From positions 1 to 18,971 of the forward strand of contig JAFRLP010000536.1 of assembly GCA_017431185.1 (NCBI GenBank): a DNA stretch of 18,971 nucleotides, in the 5' to 3' direction. This stretch comes from Victivallales bacterium (GTDB lineage Bacteria; Verrucomicrobiota; Lentisphaeria; Oligosphaerales; Oligosphaeraceae). Position numbers and translations under genes: made by a program. Numbering within the stretch: the first letter of the stretch is position 1; every line of letters starts with the position of its first letter. Of the stretch, positions 1-8,106 are shown one piece after another. A model generated the notes under the pieces. That model ran no database searches and was not told where the DNA came from. It worked only from the letters and a program-made list of their open reading frames with translations.

Positions 1-2361
1 AAACTCCACGAGTCGCCTGGAGCCCTGGGTGGGCACTGGGATGTCCATGAGCCGCACAACTTGGAGAACGGAACACTCACGCAGGTCGGCGGGAAAGGCT
101 CCTCTGTCCTGCGCGGCATCCCCGTGAAGGCGGGCGTCTGCTACCGCATCAGTTATGAGGCGACCGGACTGGACGACGCCCGCAGCGACACGGGCTTCCA
201 CGAAATCAAGACAACCATCACCCCCGCCGTGCAAGGGAAATTCGGCTTCAATGACGCGCGCAATTTTCCACAGCGGAAATTCCAGGACTTCACTATCCCG
301 CAGGATTTCCCCGGAAAGGCCATCGACTTTGCCTTGACCGTCACCACGGGGGGGAGCGTCCGCTTCCGCGATTTCCAATTGGAGGAGCGCCCTGCGGACC
401 CGACGGAGGGGTGGCGGATGTTCATCGAGTCGCCGTTCTACCGGGGAGCCATCTTCGACTCCGACCCTGAAGAGGAAATTCGGCTCAAAGTCCTGGCGGA
501 CGGGGCGGCACGCCGCGTCAAGGCGCGCCTGTCCATTCCCGACAGCGGCGCACTTGCCGCAGAGGTCCCCCTCCAAAACGGAACTGCGCGGCTGGCGTTC
601 CCGCCCTGGCGCAAAGGGCACGGCAAAGCCGCCCTGACGGTCGATGTGCTGGACGAAGCGGGAAAAGCGCTCCGCACCTTCCACGAGACAATCCGCCGGC
701 TGGAGGCACAGCCACGTGAGGTCAAAGCGCACCCCAACGGCTATTTCACCTGCAATGGCGAATGGCTTTTCCCCATCGTGGCATTCGACCTCTGCACAGG
801 GAAGACCAGCCAGGAAATCCACTACCTGGCGCAGAATGGCTTCACGCTCATCCGCCACAACTACAACGCCAATCCGGCGGACGGCCTGAAGGCCCTGGAG
901 GCGGCAAGGGAGTGCGGCGTGAAACTTGTCCTCTACACCGGATTCCCCCATCGCCTGGCGGATGTGCAAAAGTACAGGGAACGCCTGGAACGGGGATTCC
1001 CGCCGGAAATCCGAAACCACCCCGCTTTTTTCGGATATTTCATTGCGGACGAGCCGCTCTGGGGCGGCGTACCCGCCGAGGTGTTCCGTGCCGTACACGA
1101 CATCCATCTGGATTTCGACCCCGCGCATCCCACCTGGATCAACGCCGCGCCGCGCAACGAGGTGGCGGACCTGCGTCCCTTCGGGGCGGCATGCGACATC
1201 TACGGCGTGGACATCTACCCCGTGCCCTGGCCCAACAACCACTCCGGTCTGGAGGACAAGACCCTGACCGCCTGCGGCAAGTATGCCCAGAGGATGAGGG
1301 AAACCGTTGACGGACGCAAGCCCGTCATCAACTGGCTCCAGGGATTCTCCTGGCATGAGTTCGGCGACGACCGCTGGGCCCCGAAGACCCCCAAGCCTCA
1401 CCCGACCTTGATGCAGTCCCGGTTCATGGTGTACGATACCCTCCTGAATGGAGGAAACGGCTATGGGATTTATGGCCTGCGCTACGCCCTGCAAAACCGC
1501 TTCATCGAGGAGATCATGCAGGTCGCCCGCGAAGTCAACGGCATGTCGCGGCTCTTCGTGGAGGGCGAAAGGCTGCCGGACCCCAAGACCGACACCCCGT
1601 CCATCCGCGTCTGCACCATCCGTCACAAAGGGCGGGATTTCTTCTTTGTCCTCAACCTGACGGACAAGCCGACTAGGGGAGCGGTCACAGGGCAGGAAAT
1701 GCCTGTCGGCCTGCACGACTACCAGAGCGGCGCCGAGGTCGATTTCGCAAGGCTGGAATTGCCCGGATACGGGGTCTTGACCTGCGGCCCCGCGCTCCCG
1801 CCGTCCGTCAATCCCATTCCACCTCCCATTCCGCAACTTGCCGCGCTGGGGTCGCCATTTCCCGACTACATAGAGCGCAAACGGCAACAGGACTCCAAGG
1901 AAAGTTATGCGGGAAAGGCGTCCTGGATATGGGACAACGACAGCGTCGCGCCCGGCGGCGAATGTTTCGTCTGGCGTTCCTTCGAGGCAAAGCCCGGTGA
2001 AAAGGCCGTTGTCCTCTTCACGGCGGACGACCTGTCCACGCTCTACGTCAATGGGGCCAAAGTCGCCACCCAGACCAGTTGGGACAAGATGGTCAGGGCC
2101 GATGTCACGCCCCGCCTGAGGCCTGGCCTCAACCACATCCTCATCCACGCCAGAGACGCGGGCGGGCTGCCGTGTGGCCTTCTTGCGGAAATCCGCATCG
2201 GCGGACATGCCATCGTCACGGACACCGGCTGGCTCACCCTCCCCTGTCCTCCTGGCACAAAGACGCCGCCGGCCCCCGAGGAGTTCACGGGAGGGCGCCC
2301 CGCCAAAATCATCGCCCCCTACGGTGGCGGCGCCTGGGGCAGGAAGGTCAAAATACAGTGA
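1..2361 (+). CDS. TIM-barrel glycoside hydrolase-like protein, 5' end outside window
   Basis: The reading frame is open from base 1, so the gene starts upstream; the TTG at 61 is not a convincing start. Three parts are visible. An N-terminal beta-rich stretch (to about base 380) ends in FRDFQLEE, typical of carbohydrate-binding jelly rolls. A barrel-like catalytic region (about 720-1560) begins NGYFTCNGEWLFPIVAFD and carries YFIADEPLW, where the Glu codon 1051-1053 sits in the usual 'DEP' acid/base position after strand 4 of GH-A-type barrels, followed by CDIYGVDIYPVPWP. A C-terminal region (about 1915-2250) contains WIWDNDS and FTADDLSTLYVNGAKV, resembling the sugar-binding jelly rolls of rhamnosidases and GH2-type enzymes. 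Substrate and GH family number are not identifiable by eye. The next gene on the same strand is a GH106-like glycosidase, which supports a glycan-degradation role. Localisation cannot be judged because the N terminus is missing. Confidence 0.75.
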   Translation, partial: KLHESPGALGGHWDVHEPHNLENGTLTQVGGKGSSVLRGIPVKAGVCYRISYEATGLDDARSDTGFHEIKTTITPAVQGKFGFNDARNFPQRKFQDFTIPQDFPGKAIDFALTVTTGGSVRFRDFQLEERPADPTEGWRMFIESPFYRGAIFDSDPEEEIRLKVLADGAARRVKARLSIPDSGALAAEVPLQNGTARLAFPPWRKGHGKAALTVDVLDEAGKALRTFHETIRRLEAQPREVKAHPNGYFTCNGEWLFPIVAFDLCTGKTSQEIHYLAQNGFTLIRHNYNANPADGLKALEAARECGVKLVLYTGFPHRLADVQKYRERLERGFPPEIRNHPAFFGYFIADEPLWGGVPAEVFRAVHDIHLDFDPAHPTWINAAPRNEVADLRPFGAACDIYGVDIYPVPWPNNHSGLEDKTLTACGKYAQRMRETVDGRKPVINWLQGFSWHEFGDDRWAPKTPKPHPTLMQSRFMVYDTLLNGGNGYGIYGLRYALQNRFIEEIMQVAREVNGMSRLFVEGERLPDPKTDTPSIRVCTIRHKGRDFFFVLNLTDKPTRGAVTGQEMPVGLHDYQSGAEVDFARLELPGYGVLTCGPALPPSVNPIPPPIPQLAALGSPFPDYIERKRQQDSKESYAGKASWIWDNDSVAPGGECFVWRSFEAKPGEKAVVLFTADDLSTLYVNGAKVATQTSWDKMVRADVTPRLRPGLNHILIHARDAGGLPCGLLAEIRIGGHAIVTDTGWLTLPCPPGTKTPPAPEEFTGGRPAKIIAPYGGGAWGRKVKIQ

Positions 2362-2445
2362 GGCCTGGCACAGGTGAAATTTCTTTCCATGTTGTAACTG
2401 TTCAGGAGGTGGGGAAAGAAAGGTTCTGGCATCTGCTGCCTTGAA

Positions 2446-2522
2446 CTCCAATGCTCCGAAACTCCACGCGGCGAAAGCAATTCACTGTTGCTTTCGCCAC
2501 TGGGAGTTCTGGAGATTGGGAG
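2446..2522. repeat. Long imperfect inverted repeat (hairpin)
   Basis: The core arms GGCGAAAGCAA (2470-2480) and TTGCTTTCGCC (2488-2498) pair perfectly over 11 bases around a 7-base loop. Pairing resumes outward: CTCCGAAACTCC (2454-2465) against GGAGTTCTGGAG (2503-2514), 10 of 12 complementary, then CCAAT against ATTGG. It starts about 85 bases after the stop of the upstream glycosidase gene and has no T-tract, so it is not a standard intrinsic terminator, although it could fold in the 3' untranslated RNA. Confidence 0.7.
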
Positions 2523-2560
2523 AGGAGAGTACCCAGAGAACAGATGTTGTCGGCGTTCGC

Positions 2561-2681
2561 GAGATTTTGCCAAAAGCGCTTGCGCAGCGCTGATGGTCTT
2601 GTTTTTCCTCGGGGACAAGCTCGCTTGTCCCCGAGGAAAAACAAGACCATCACAGTCCGTAAGGACCTTTGACAAAATCTC
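2561..2681. repeat. Composite palindrome with perfect 30-bp arms
   Basis: Bases 2591-2620 and 2623-2652 are exact reverse complements (30 of 30) separated only by TC, giving a 62-base near-perfect palindrome centred on 2621/2622. An outer pair, GAGATTTTGCCAAAAG (2561-2576) and CTTTGACAAAATCTC (2667-2681), is also inverted with one mismatch and one bulge. Between the outer and inner left arms lie two AGCGCT palindromes (2575-2580, 2586-2591). The architecture resembles a miniature non-coding mobile or REP-like element. No transposase or target duplication was identified. Confidence 0.8.
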
Positions 2682-2688
2682 TTCTGCG

Positions 2689-2706
2689 TGTTTTGTGTGT
2701 TTTGTG
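2689..2706. repeat. 9-bp tandem repeat of 'TKHTKH' type
   Basis: TGTTTTGTG occurs twice head to tail (2689-2697, 2698-2706), directly after the composite palindrome. On the minus strand this reads as codons for STKHTKHAEE. Short intergenic repeats translating as TKHTKH are, from memory, widespread in Planctomycetes-Verrucomicrobia-Lentisphaerae genomes and often mis-called as small proteins. Confidence 0.5.
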
Positions 2707-2763
2707 GACAAAAATGGGGTTCTGAATAGGTACTCCATGTTTACGAAAAAAGTTGCGGAGAGA

Positions 2764-2793
2764 TTGGACTTTGCTGAAAGACATGGATATATT
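2764..2793 (+). promoter_or_regulatory. Probable promoter of the GH106-like/PHP pair
   Basis: TTGGAC (2764-2769) and TATATT (2788-2793) are spaced by 18 bases and match sigma-70-type -35 and -10 elements reasonably well. They would start RNA near base 2800, giving a leader of about 24 bases before the ATG at 2824. This is prediction from sequence alone. Confidence 0.45.
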
Positions 2794-2800
2794 TTCCATG
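2782..2800. promoter_or_regulatory. Candidate operator: CATGGA-N7-TCCATG
   Basis: A perfect 6-base inverted repeat with a 7-base centre lies exactly over the proposed -10 TATATT (2788-2793). A dimeric repressor bound here would block the promoter. The cognate regulator is not identifiable in this window; neither the AraC nor the PadR protein has an obvious claim to this sequence. Confidence 0.35.
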
Positions 2801-2823
2801 CACGGATTCAATGAAGAAAAGCC

Positions 2824-5800
2824 ATGGCCACATTGGACGAACTGTCAAGAAGGGTTCTGAATCCTGACGCAAGCCACCGTGCCGCACCGTTCTGGGCATG
2901 GAACTCCAGCCTGGAGCCAAAGGAGTTGCGCCGGCAAATCCGCATCTTCAAGGAGATGGGCTTCGGCGGGTTCTTCATGCACTCCCGCGTGGGGCTGGCG
3001 ACGCCATACCTGTCCCAGGAGTGGTTTCGGTGCGTCCACGCCTGCGTGGAGGAGGCGAAAGCCCTCGGGATGAAGGCCTGGCTCTACGACGAAGACCGCT
3101 GGCCATCTGGCGCCGCAGGCGGAATGGCCACCAAGGACGACCGCTTCCGTGCCCGTCGTCTCCATCTGATGTGCGCCGTCGGGAGGGACGGCCTACCCGC
3201 CATTCCCGTCGAAAACATCCTGGGAGTCTTTGAGGTCGCCCCGACGACGGGGGAATACCGTCGCCTGGACTCCTTGCCGGAATGCGCACCCGATGGGCAG
3301 GAATTGGCGGTCGCATACTGGCAGATGATGGAGAAGGACACCTGGTTCAACGGCGAGTCCTACCTGGACACCATGAACCCCGCCGCCGTCCGCCGATTCC
3401 TCGACATCACCCATGAGGCGTACCACCACGAATGCGGCGAGGAGTTCGGCAAGGCCATTCCAGGCATCTTCACGGATGAGCCGGCATGCTCGCACGCCTA
3501 CAACCAGGGACTGCCCTGGACGGAAAGGCTTCCGCAGGAGTTCACCCGAATGCACGGCTACGACCTCCTCCCGCACCTCCCGGAACTCTTCCTTGACCGA
3601 ACGGGTGAGGAGTTCAGCCGCGTCCGCCATGACTTCTACGAGACCTGCACGCAACTGTTCATCGACTCATTTCCCCGCCAAATCGGCGAGTGGTGCCAGG
3701 CGCACTCACTCGCCTTGACCGGACATACTCTCCACGAAGACCTGGTCGCCAACCAGAGGATGGCCAGCGGCGCCGCAATGCGCTTCTACGAGCATGAGCA
3801 GATTCCTGGAATTGACCTGCTCACCGAGCACTGCGACTCCATTGACGCGGCCAAACAATGCGCCAGTGTGGCGCGCCAAATTGGACGCACGAAACGGCTC
3901 TGCGAGGCATACGGATGCACGGGGTGGGATTTCCCCCTGGTCGGCCACAAGGCCATTGGGGAATGGCTTCTCGCACTGGGCATCAATTTCCGCGTGCCCC
4001 ACCTGGCATGGTATTCCATGGAGGGCGAGGCCAAGCGCGACTACCCTGCCAGCTTCTCCTTCCACTCCCCCTGGTGGCGGGACTACCATGCCATAGAAGA
4101 CCATTTCGCCAGGCTGAACGCCGCCCTGGACGAAACCGAGGAGACACGCGACCTCCTGGTCATCCACCCCATCGAAACCGCCTGGGGATGGAAGGCCGCC
4201 CCCTCCTCCCAGGAGTGCGAGCACTACAGTGAATCCCTCATCGCCCTGCGCAACGCGCTGATGCGCGAACATCTGGAATTCGACTATGGGGACGAGGTAC
4301 TGATGTCCCGCCATTCCAGGCTGGACGGGGCGGCCCTGCGCGTCGGCCATGCGTCCTACCGCGCCGTACTCGTGCCCGAACTGGCCACCATCCGCAGTTC
4401 CACGCTGAACCTGCTGCGAAAATTTGCTGACGCAGGTGGCCTGGTGGCATACCTGGGCGAACCGCCGAAACGGCTGGACGCGCAGCGCAGCCCCGCTCCC
4501 GCCACAGCCTACCGTGCCTTTCGGCACGTCACGCCAAGCGAGTTTGCCGACACGTTTGCCGCGCTGGTACGCCGCACCAGCGTCATCTCCGACGGACGGG
4601 AGGCGGACGCCGTGTTCGTCCATCTGCGTGAAGGCGGGGAGCGAACCCTGCTGTTCCTCGTCAACACCTCCATACACCATCCCGACACGCTGACGGTGGC
4701 GCCGCGTGTGGCGGAGAGGACACTGGAATACCCCGAGGCCACCATCGTTTTCCGCAGTGAACTGCGCGAGCCAAGGCATCTCTACGAACTGGACACAGGC
4801 ACGGGAAAATGGCAGGTACACCAGGCCGAATTCCAGGACGGTCGCATCAGGTTCGACACCTCCTTCGCCCCGCTTCAGTCACGCCTTTTCCTGGCGACCG
4901 CCAGCCCCCTCCCCGTCGCCGTCCCGTCTCCGCCGAAGACAACGGCCCTGGACATTCTGTTTACCCTGCACGACCACCCAGACATCACGCTGGACGAGCC
5001 GAACGCCCTCGTCCTCGACACAGGCAGATGCCTCATTGACGGAAAGGAGAGTGGCGACTCGCCCGCCCCCCTCCTGGACATAGACGACACCCTCCGCGCC
5101 AGGCTTGGCGCACCATTGCGCGGCAACCATGCCATCCAGCCGTGGCTATGCCCCAGAACAGCCACCGCCCCCGCCGTCAACGTGACTCTTGAATTCGAAT
5201 TCGACTGCGAGACGCCGCCGCCATGCAGTTCCCCTCTATGGCTGGCACTGGAGCATCCCGAGGCGTATCAGGTCAGGCTCAACGGAGTCTCCCTGGAAAA
5301 CGTGGACGGCTGGTGGATTGATCCAGCCATTCGGCGCGTGTCCGTGCCACATTCCGCCGTGCGCACGGGACGCAATCTGCTTTCCCTCCACACCCGTTTC
5401 AGCGACTCCTCGCCTGGCCTGGAAGCCCTGTTTCTGCTCGGGGACTTCGGCGTGCGGAAAGGAGGCTCGCTGACCGCCCCACCCAGGCGGCTGGAGTTGC
5501 GTGACTGGTGCAACCAGGGGCTGCCCTGCTACGCCGGAAACTGCACCTACCATTGGAATTTCCAGTTGGCCCAGCAGGTCAACTGCGCGGCCCTGCGCAT
5601 CCCCGCCTGGGCTGGAACAGCCCTCAAATTCTCCCTGGACGGGATGCCGACGCGACTGCTGGCCTGGCCGCCCTACGTCGCCCAACTGGGCCACCTGGAG
5701 GCGGGGGCGCACAGTCTGGACTTGACCGTGCTCGGTTCCCGACGCAACGCCTTCGGGCCGTTCCATTGCGGGGAGCGCTACCCCGCCTGGGTCGGCCATC

Positions 5801-5943
5801 GGCAATTCAGAGCCAGGGAATTCGGCGAGCGACAACTTGCCCCCAGCGGGCTGTTCGCACGGCCTGAACTGCTCGCCCTGTCCACGGGTTCGTCATTTCA
5901 AGCATCCACAACAATAGGAAAACATCATGTCCCAGTCCTTTGA
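2824..5943 (+). CDS. GH106-like glycoside hydrolase (alpha-L-rhamnosidase type)
   Basis: The 1039-residue product starts at ATG 2824. No strong ribosome site is visible (AAGAAAA at 2814-2820). The N-terminal barrel has the pattern remembered for the GH106 group: PFWAWNSSL near residue 22, GGFFMHSRVGLATPYLSQEW near 48, then AWLYDEDRWPSG. FTDEP (Asp218-Glu219) and LTGHTLHEDL follow, then EAYGCTGWDF and ASFSFHSPWW; LVIHPIETAWGW opens the middle region. The C-terminal third is beta-rich and has the GH2-like binding-module pattern YAGNCTYHWNF near 905. Length fits the family. GH106 enzymes cleave terminal alpha-L-rhamnose, often from pectic glycans, but specificity cannot be assigned here. No clear signal peptide is visible. 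The last 17 bases overlap the PHP gene, implying translational coupling. Confidence 0.8.
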   Translation: MATLDELSRRVLNPDASHRAAPFWAWNSSLEPKELRRQIRIFKEMGFGGFFMHSRVGLATPYLSQEWFRCVHACVEEAKALGMKAWLYDEDRWPSGAAGGMATKDDRFRARRLHLMCAVGRDGLPAIPVENILGVFEVAPTTGEYRRLDSLPECAPDGQELAVAYWQMMEKDTWFNGESYLDTMNPAAVRRFLDITHEAYHHECGEEFGKAIPGIFTDEPACSHAYNQGLPWTERLPQEFTRMHGYDLLPHLPELFLDRTGEEFSRVRHDFYETCTQLFIDSFPRQIGEWCQAHSLALTGHTLHEDLVANQRMASGAAMRFYEHEQIPGIDLLTEHCDSIDAAKQCASVARQIGRTKRLCEAYGCTGWDFPLVGHKAIGEWLLALGINFRVPHLAWYSMEGEAKRDYPASFSFHSPWWRDYHAIEDHFARLNAALDETEETRDLLVIHPIETAWGWKAAPSSQECEHYSESLIALRNALMREHLEFDYGDEVLMSRHSRLDGAALRVGHASYRAVLVPELATIRSSTLNLLRKFADAGGLVAYLGEPPKRLDAQRSPAPATAYRAFRHVTPSEFADTFAALVRRTSVISDGREADAVFVHLREGGERTLLFLVNTSIHHPDTLTVAPRVAERTLEYPEATIVFRSELREPRHLYELDTGTGKWQVHQAEFQDGRIRFDTSFAPLQSRLFLATASPLPVAVPSPPKTTALDILFTLHDHPDITLDEPNALVLDTGRCLIDGKESGDSPAPLLDIDDTLRARLGAPLRGNHAIQPWLCPRTATAPAVNVTLEFEFDCETPPPCSSPLWLALEHPEAYQVRLNGVSLENVDGWWIDPAIRRVSVPHSAVRTGRNLLSLHTRFSDSSPGLEALFLLGDFGVRKGGSLTAPPRRLELRDWCNQGLPCYAGNCTYHWNFQLAQQVNCAALRIPAWAGTALKFSLDGMPTRLLAWPPYVAQLGHLEAGAHSLDLTVLGSRRNAFGPFHCGERYPAWVGHRQFRAREFGERQLAPSGLFARPELLALSTGSSFQASTTIGKHHVPVL

Positions 5944-6796
5944 TTTTCACCTCCATAGCCAGTGGAGCTACGATGCCCTCATGCCAGTGGAGGAGTATTT
6001 TCGCCTTGCCCGCGCGAAACGGCTGCGCGCCTTCGCCCTCACCGACCACCATACGATGGACGGCTACGGGGATGTCATGGAATGCGCCAGAAAATATCCC
6101 GACGTGCATTTTGTGGCGGGGGCAGAACTGACCGTCCATTGCCCCCTGGGGACATACGACCTGGTGTGCCTGAACATGCCATGCAGGGAGGACGGAGAAC
6201 TGGTCAAGCTCTTCCAGGCGTACCGCGCCTGGCAGGTCGCCTACGGTACTGCGTTCTCCGCGAACATGCTGAGGCTCGGCTTCCCGTTCGACGACCAGGA
6301 GCGCCTGAAGCTGCTGCGCAGCTACCGCCCCGCCAGGGTCATTGAAAAGCAGGGCAACACCCATGTACGCTTCGCGACCATCCGGGACTACTGCATCGAC
6401 CGAGGCTTCTGCCATGACCAGAGCGAGTACCTGAAGATGGTTGGGCGCTTCGAAGACATGCCCGATTATCCAGAATACGATTTCGTCGTACCCATCGTCA
6501 AACGCGCAGGCGGAATCGTGCTCATCGCCCACCCATACGACTACTTCAGGCACGATGACCAGAAGCGAATGGACGAACTCTGCGAGATGCTCGACCTTGA
6601 CGGCATCGAATGCTCCAATGGCGGCGCCGTCCCAGAGCCATTCTCGCGAATCTACCGCGAATACTGCCGAAAACACCATCTTCTATCCTCCGCCGGAACC
6701 GATGGGCACGACCAAAGGGACGGCGACCAGATGGCCCGGCATTTCGGCGAGGACTCCTGGCTGGACGAACTGCTCGAAAGAGTCAAACTGCACTAA
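5927..6796 (+). CDS. PHP-domain metal-dependent phosphoesterase
   Basis: The 289-residue product starts at ATG 5927, with AGGAA at 5916-5920 as ribosome site, inside the last codons of the preceding glycosidase gene. The full set of PHP metal-site motifs is visible: DFHLHS (His8, His10), Asp15, LTDHHTMDG (His41), AGAEL (Glu67), THVRFA (His146), LIAHPYD (His202) and GTDGHD (Asp259, His261). PHP proteins of this size hydrolyse phosphoester bonds in nucleotides, sugar phosphates or histidinol phosphate; which applies here is unknown. Coupling to a glycosidase suggests a role in processing a phosphorylated sugar or signalling compound, but that is inference. No signal peptide, so cytoplasmic. Confidence 0.88.
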   Translation: MSQSFDFHLHSQWSYDALMPVEEYFRLARAKRLRAFALTDHHTMDGYGDVMECARKYPDVHFVAGAELTVHCPLGTYDLVCLNMPCREDGELVKLFQAYRAWQVAYGTAFSANMLRLGFPFDDQERLKLLRSYRPARVIEKQGNTHVRFATIRDYCIDRGFCHDQSEYLKMVGRFEDMPDYPEYDFVVPIVKRAGGIVLIAHPYDYFRHDDQKRMDELCEMLDLDGIECSNGGAVPEPFSRIYREYCRKHHLLSSAGTDGHDQRDGDQMARHFGEDSWLDELLERVKLH

Positions 6797-6805
6797 AAGC
6801 CATCT

Positions 6806-6877
6806 CCGATATCCGCCGCACTGACCTGTGCGAGAATTCTGCACAGGCATTGCGGACAATTCCATCGGCGACATCGG
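6806..6877. terminator. Nested inverted repeat between convergent genes
   Basis: CCGATATCCGCCG (6806-6818) pairs imperfectly with CGGCGACATCGG (6866-6877). Inside it CCTGTGC (6825-6831) pairs perfectly with GCACAGG (6841-6847), whose loop contains the palindrome AGAATTCT. It fills the 81 bases between the ends of the PHP gene (plus) and the aminotransferase gene (minus). There is no T-tract on either side, so it is not a canonical intrinsic terminator; a bidirectional structured 3' end is the likeliest role. Confidence 0.4.
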
Positions 6878-8074
6878 TCATCCCAGCCCCTGCGCGACTT
6901 TGCGAATGGCGGCAGCAGTGTCACGGGCGTCCTGGACGGTGAAGAATTCACTGACTGGCAAACGTATGGCGGTGGCGAGCACCTCTTCGGCGACGGGACA
7001 CAGGCCAGCCGGATATGAATAACTCTGCCCGGAGAGAATCTCCGCCGGCCAGATGCCGCCTGGAAAGAAGGATTTGTCCGCAAAAAGGGCCTCCCGATAG
7101 ATGGGGCGCGGGATATATCCGGCCATCGCGGGCACGCCTTCGGCCCGTAGCGCCTCCGCAAACCTGGGACCGTCCCCCCTGAAACGCCCTGGCTGGAGCC
7201 GTATCATGTAGAACCACCAGGATGGTTTCGTGTCAGGCAGGACAGACGGAGGGGTGACTCCGGGGATTCCCCCCAGTCCCTCCTCCAGAGCGGCCACATA
7301 GCGGCGACGCGCTTCGACCAGGGCCTCCAGGCGACCCAACTGCGCCAGCCCCACTGCATACTGCAATTCGCTGGCACGGTAATTCGGGGCCACGCGGCGC
7401 AGACGGTTCCCCTGTCCCAGACGGTCGTAGAACTTGTCCATATTGTTGTGAAGCAGACCATAGAGGCGTTCATCGTCGGTGATGGCAAAGCCGCCTTCGC
7501 CGGCGGAGAGATGCTTGGAGTCGTTGAGCGAGAAGCACCCGATGGCGCCGAAGTTTCCGACATGGCGTCCATGATACAAGGCCCCGTAGGCCTGGGCGCA
7601 GTCCTCAATGACAGGGAGACCATGCCGTCCGGCCACCTCCAGAATGGAGTCCATGTCGCAGGGCGCTCCAGCCAGATGCACGGGAATGATGGCGCGTGTG
7701 CGTGGGGTAATGGCCTTCTCCACGCTTTCCGCAGTGATGTTATAGGTGTGCGGCTCGACATCCGCGAAAACGGGGATGAGGTTTTCGTAGATGATGCCGA
7801 TGATGGAGCCCATATCGGTGATGGGCGAAGTGATGACCTCGTGCCCTGGAGGTATTTCCAGGGAGGCGATTGCCGCATGGATGGCCGCGCTGCCGGAGGA
7901 GCAGCCCGCGCAGTATTTCGCACCGAAGGTCGCCTTGGCCTTCTCGCAGAACTGCGTGACCTTGTGTTTGCACCAGTAGGCCAGGCTGCCATAGTCCAGG
8001 GCATCCTTCAACTCAGCAAGTTCCTGTGCCCCAAAGCGATGACCTGTGCCGTAAGGAATTCGTTTGAGCGGCAT
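6878..8074 (-). CDS. DegT/DnrJ/EryC1/StrS-family PLP aminotransferase
   Basis: The frame extends upstream to 8290, but ATG 8074 is preferred: it has GGAGG five bases upstream, and the product of 398 residues (MPLKRIPYG...) has normal family length. An ATG at 8101 is possible but its AGAGG is only two bases away. The longer frame would overlap the AraC gene by over 180 bases. Family motifs are present: GSAAIHAA near 61, IEDCAQAYGA with Asp158 for the pyridine nitrogen, and FSLNDSKHLSAGEGG with the Schiff-base Lys187. These enzymes transfer an amino group from Glu or Gln onto keto-sugars or inosose-type ketones; the exact substrate is unknown. It is the last gene of the leftward operon, 32 bases after the AraC gene. 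Confidence 0.9.
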   Translation of the reverse strand: MPLKRIPYGTGHRFGAQELAELKDALDYGSLAYWCKHKVTQFCEKAKATFGAKYCAGCSSGSAAIHAAIASLEIPPGHEVITSPITDMGSIIGIIYENLIPVFADVEPHTYNITAESVEKAITPRTRAIIPVHLAGAPCDMDSILEVAGRHGLPVIEDCAQAYGALYHGRHVGNFGAIGCFSLNDSKHLSAGEGGFAITDDERLYGLLHNNMDKFYDRLGQGNRLRRVAPNYRASELQYAVGLAQLGRLEALVEARRRYVAALEEGLGGIPGVTPPSVLPDTKPSWWFYMIRLQPGRFRGDGPRFAEALRAEGVPAMAGYIPRPIYREALFADKSFFPGGIWPAEILSGQSYSYPAGLCPVAEEVLATAIRLPVSEFFTVQDARDTAAAIRKVAQGLG

Positions 8075-8106
8075 GCCGCCCTCCAATGCCAGTTTTTCCA
8101 TGTCCT

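Larger units (their letters stand above)
2362..2823. other. Intergenic region dense in inverted repeats
   Basis: This 462-base gap has no credible gene. It holds an imperfect hairpin of about 77 bases (2446-2522), a perfect 62-base palindrome (2591-2652) enclosed by a second inverted pair (2561-2576 with 2667-2681), a 9-base tandem duplication (2689-2706), and a likely promoter with an overlapping palindrome just before the GH106-like gene. The small open frames here exist on both strands with near-identical peptides because of the palindrome, so they are not genes. Confidence 0.7.

Noticed and set aside
61..63. TTG as the start of the first glycosidase gene
   Set aside because: The frame is open upstream to base 1 with plausible coding sequence, so the gene continues beyond the window.
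2451..2814. Small open frames on both strands in the 2362-2823 gap
   Set aside because: Their near-identical peptides on opposite strands (SPRKNKTI and similar) come from the perfect palindrome and the TKHTKH repeat, not from coding selection.
3706..4821. Minus-strand open frame of 371 codons inside the GH106-like gene
   Set aside because: It is an antisense shadow with no motif or start signal; the plus-strand frame has clear family motifs throughout.
5807..6679. Minus-strand open frame of 290 codons across the glycosidase/PHP junction
   Set aside because: It lies opposite a PHP gene with a full metal-ligand set.
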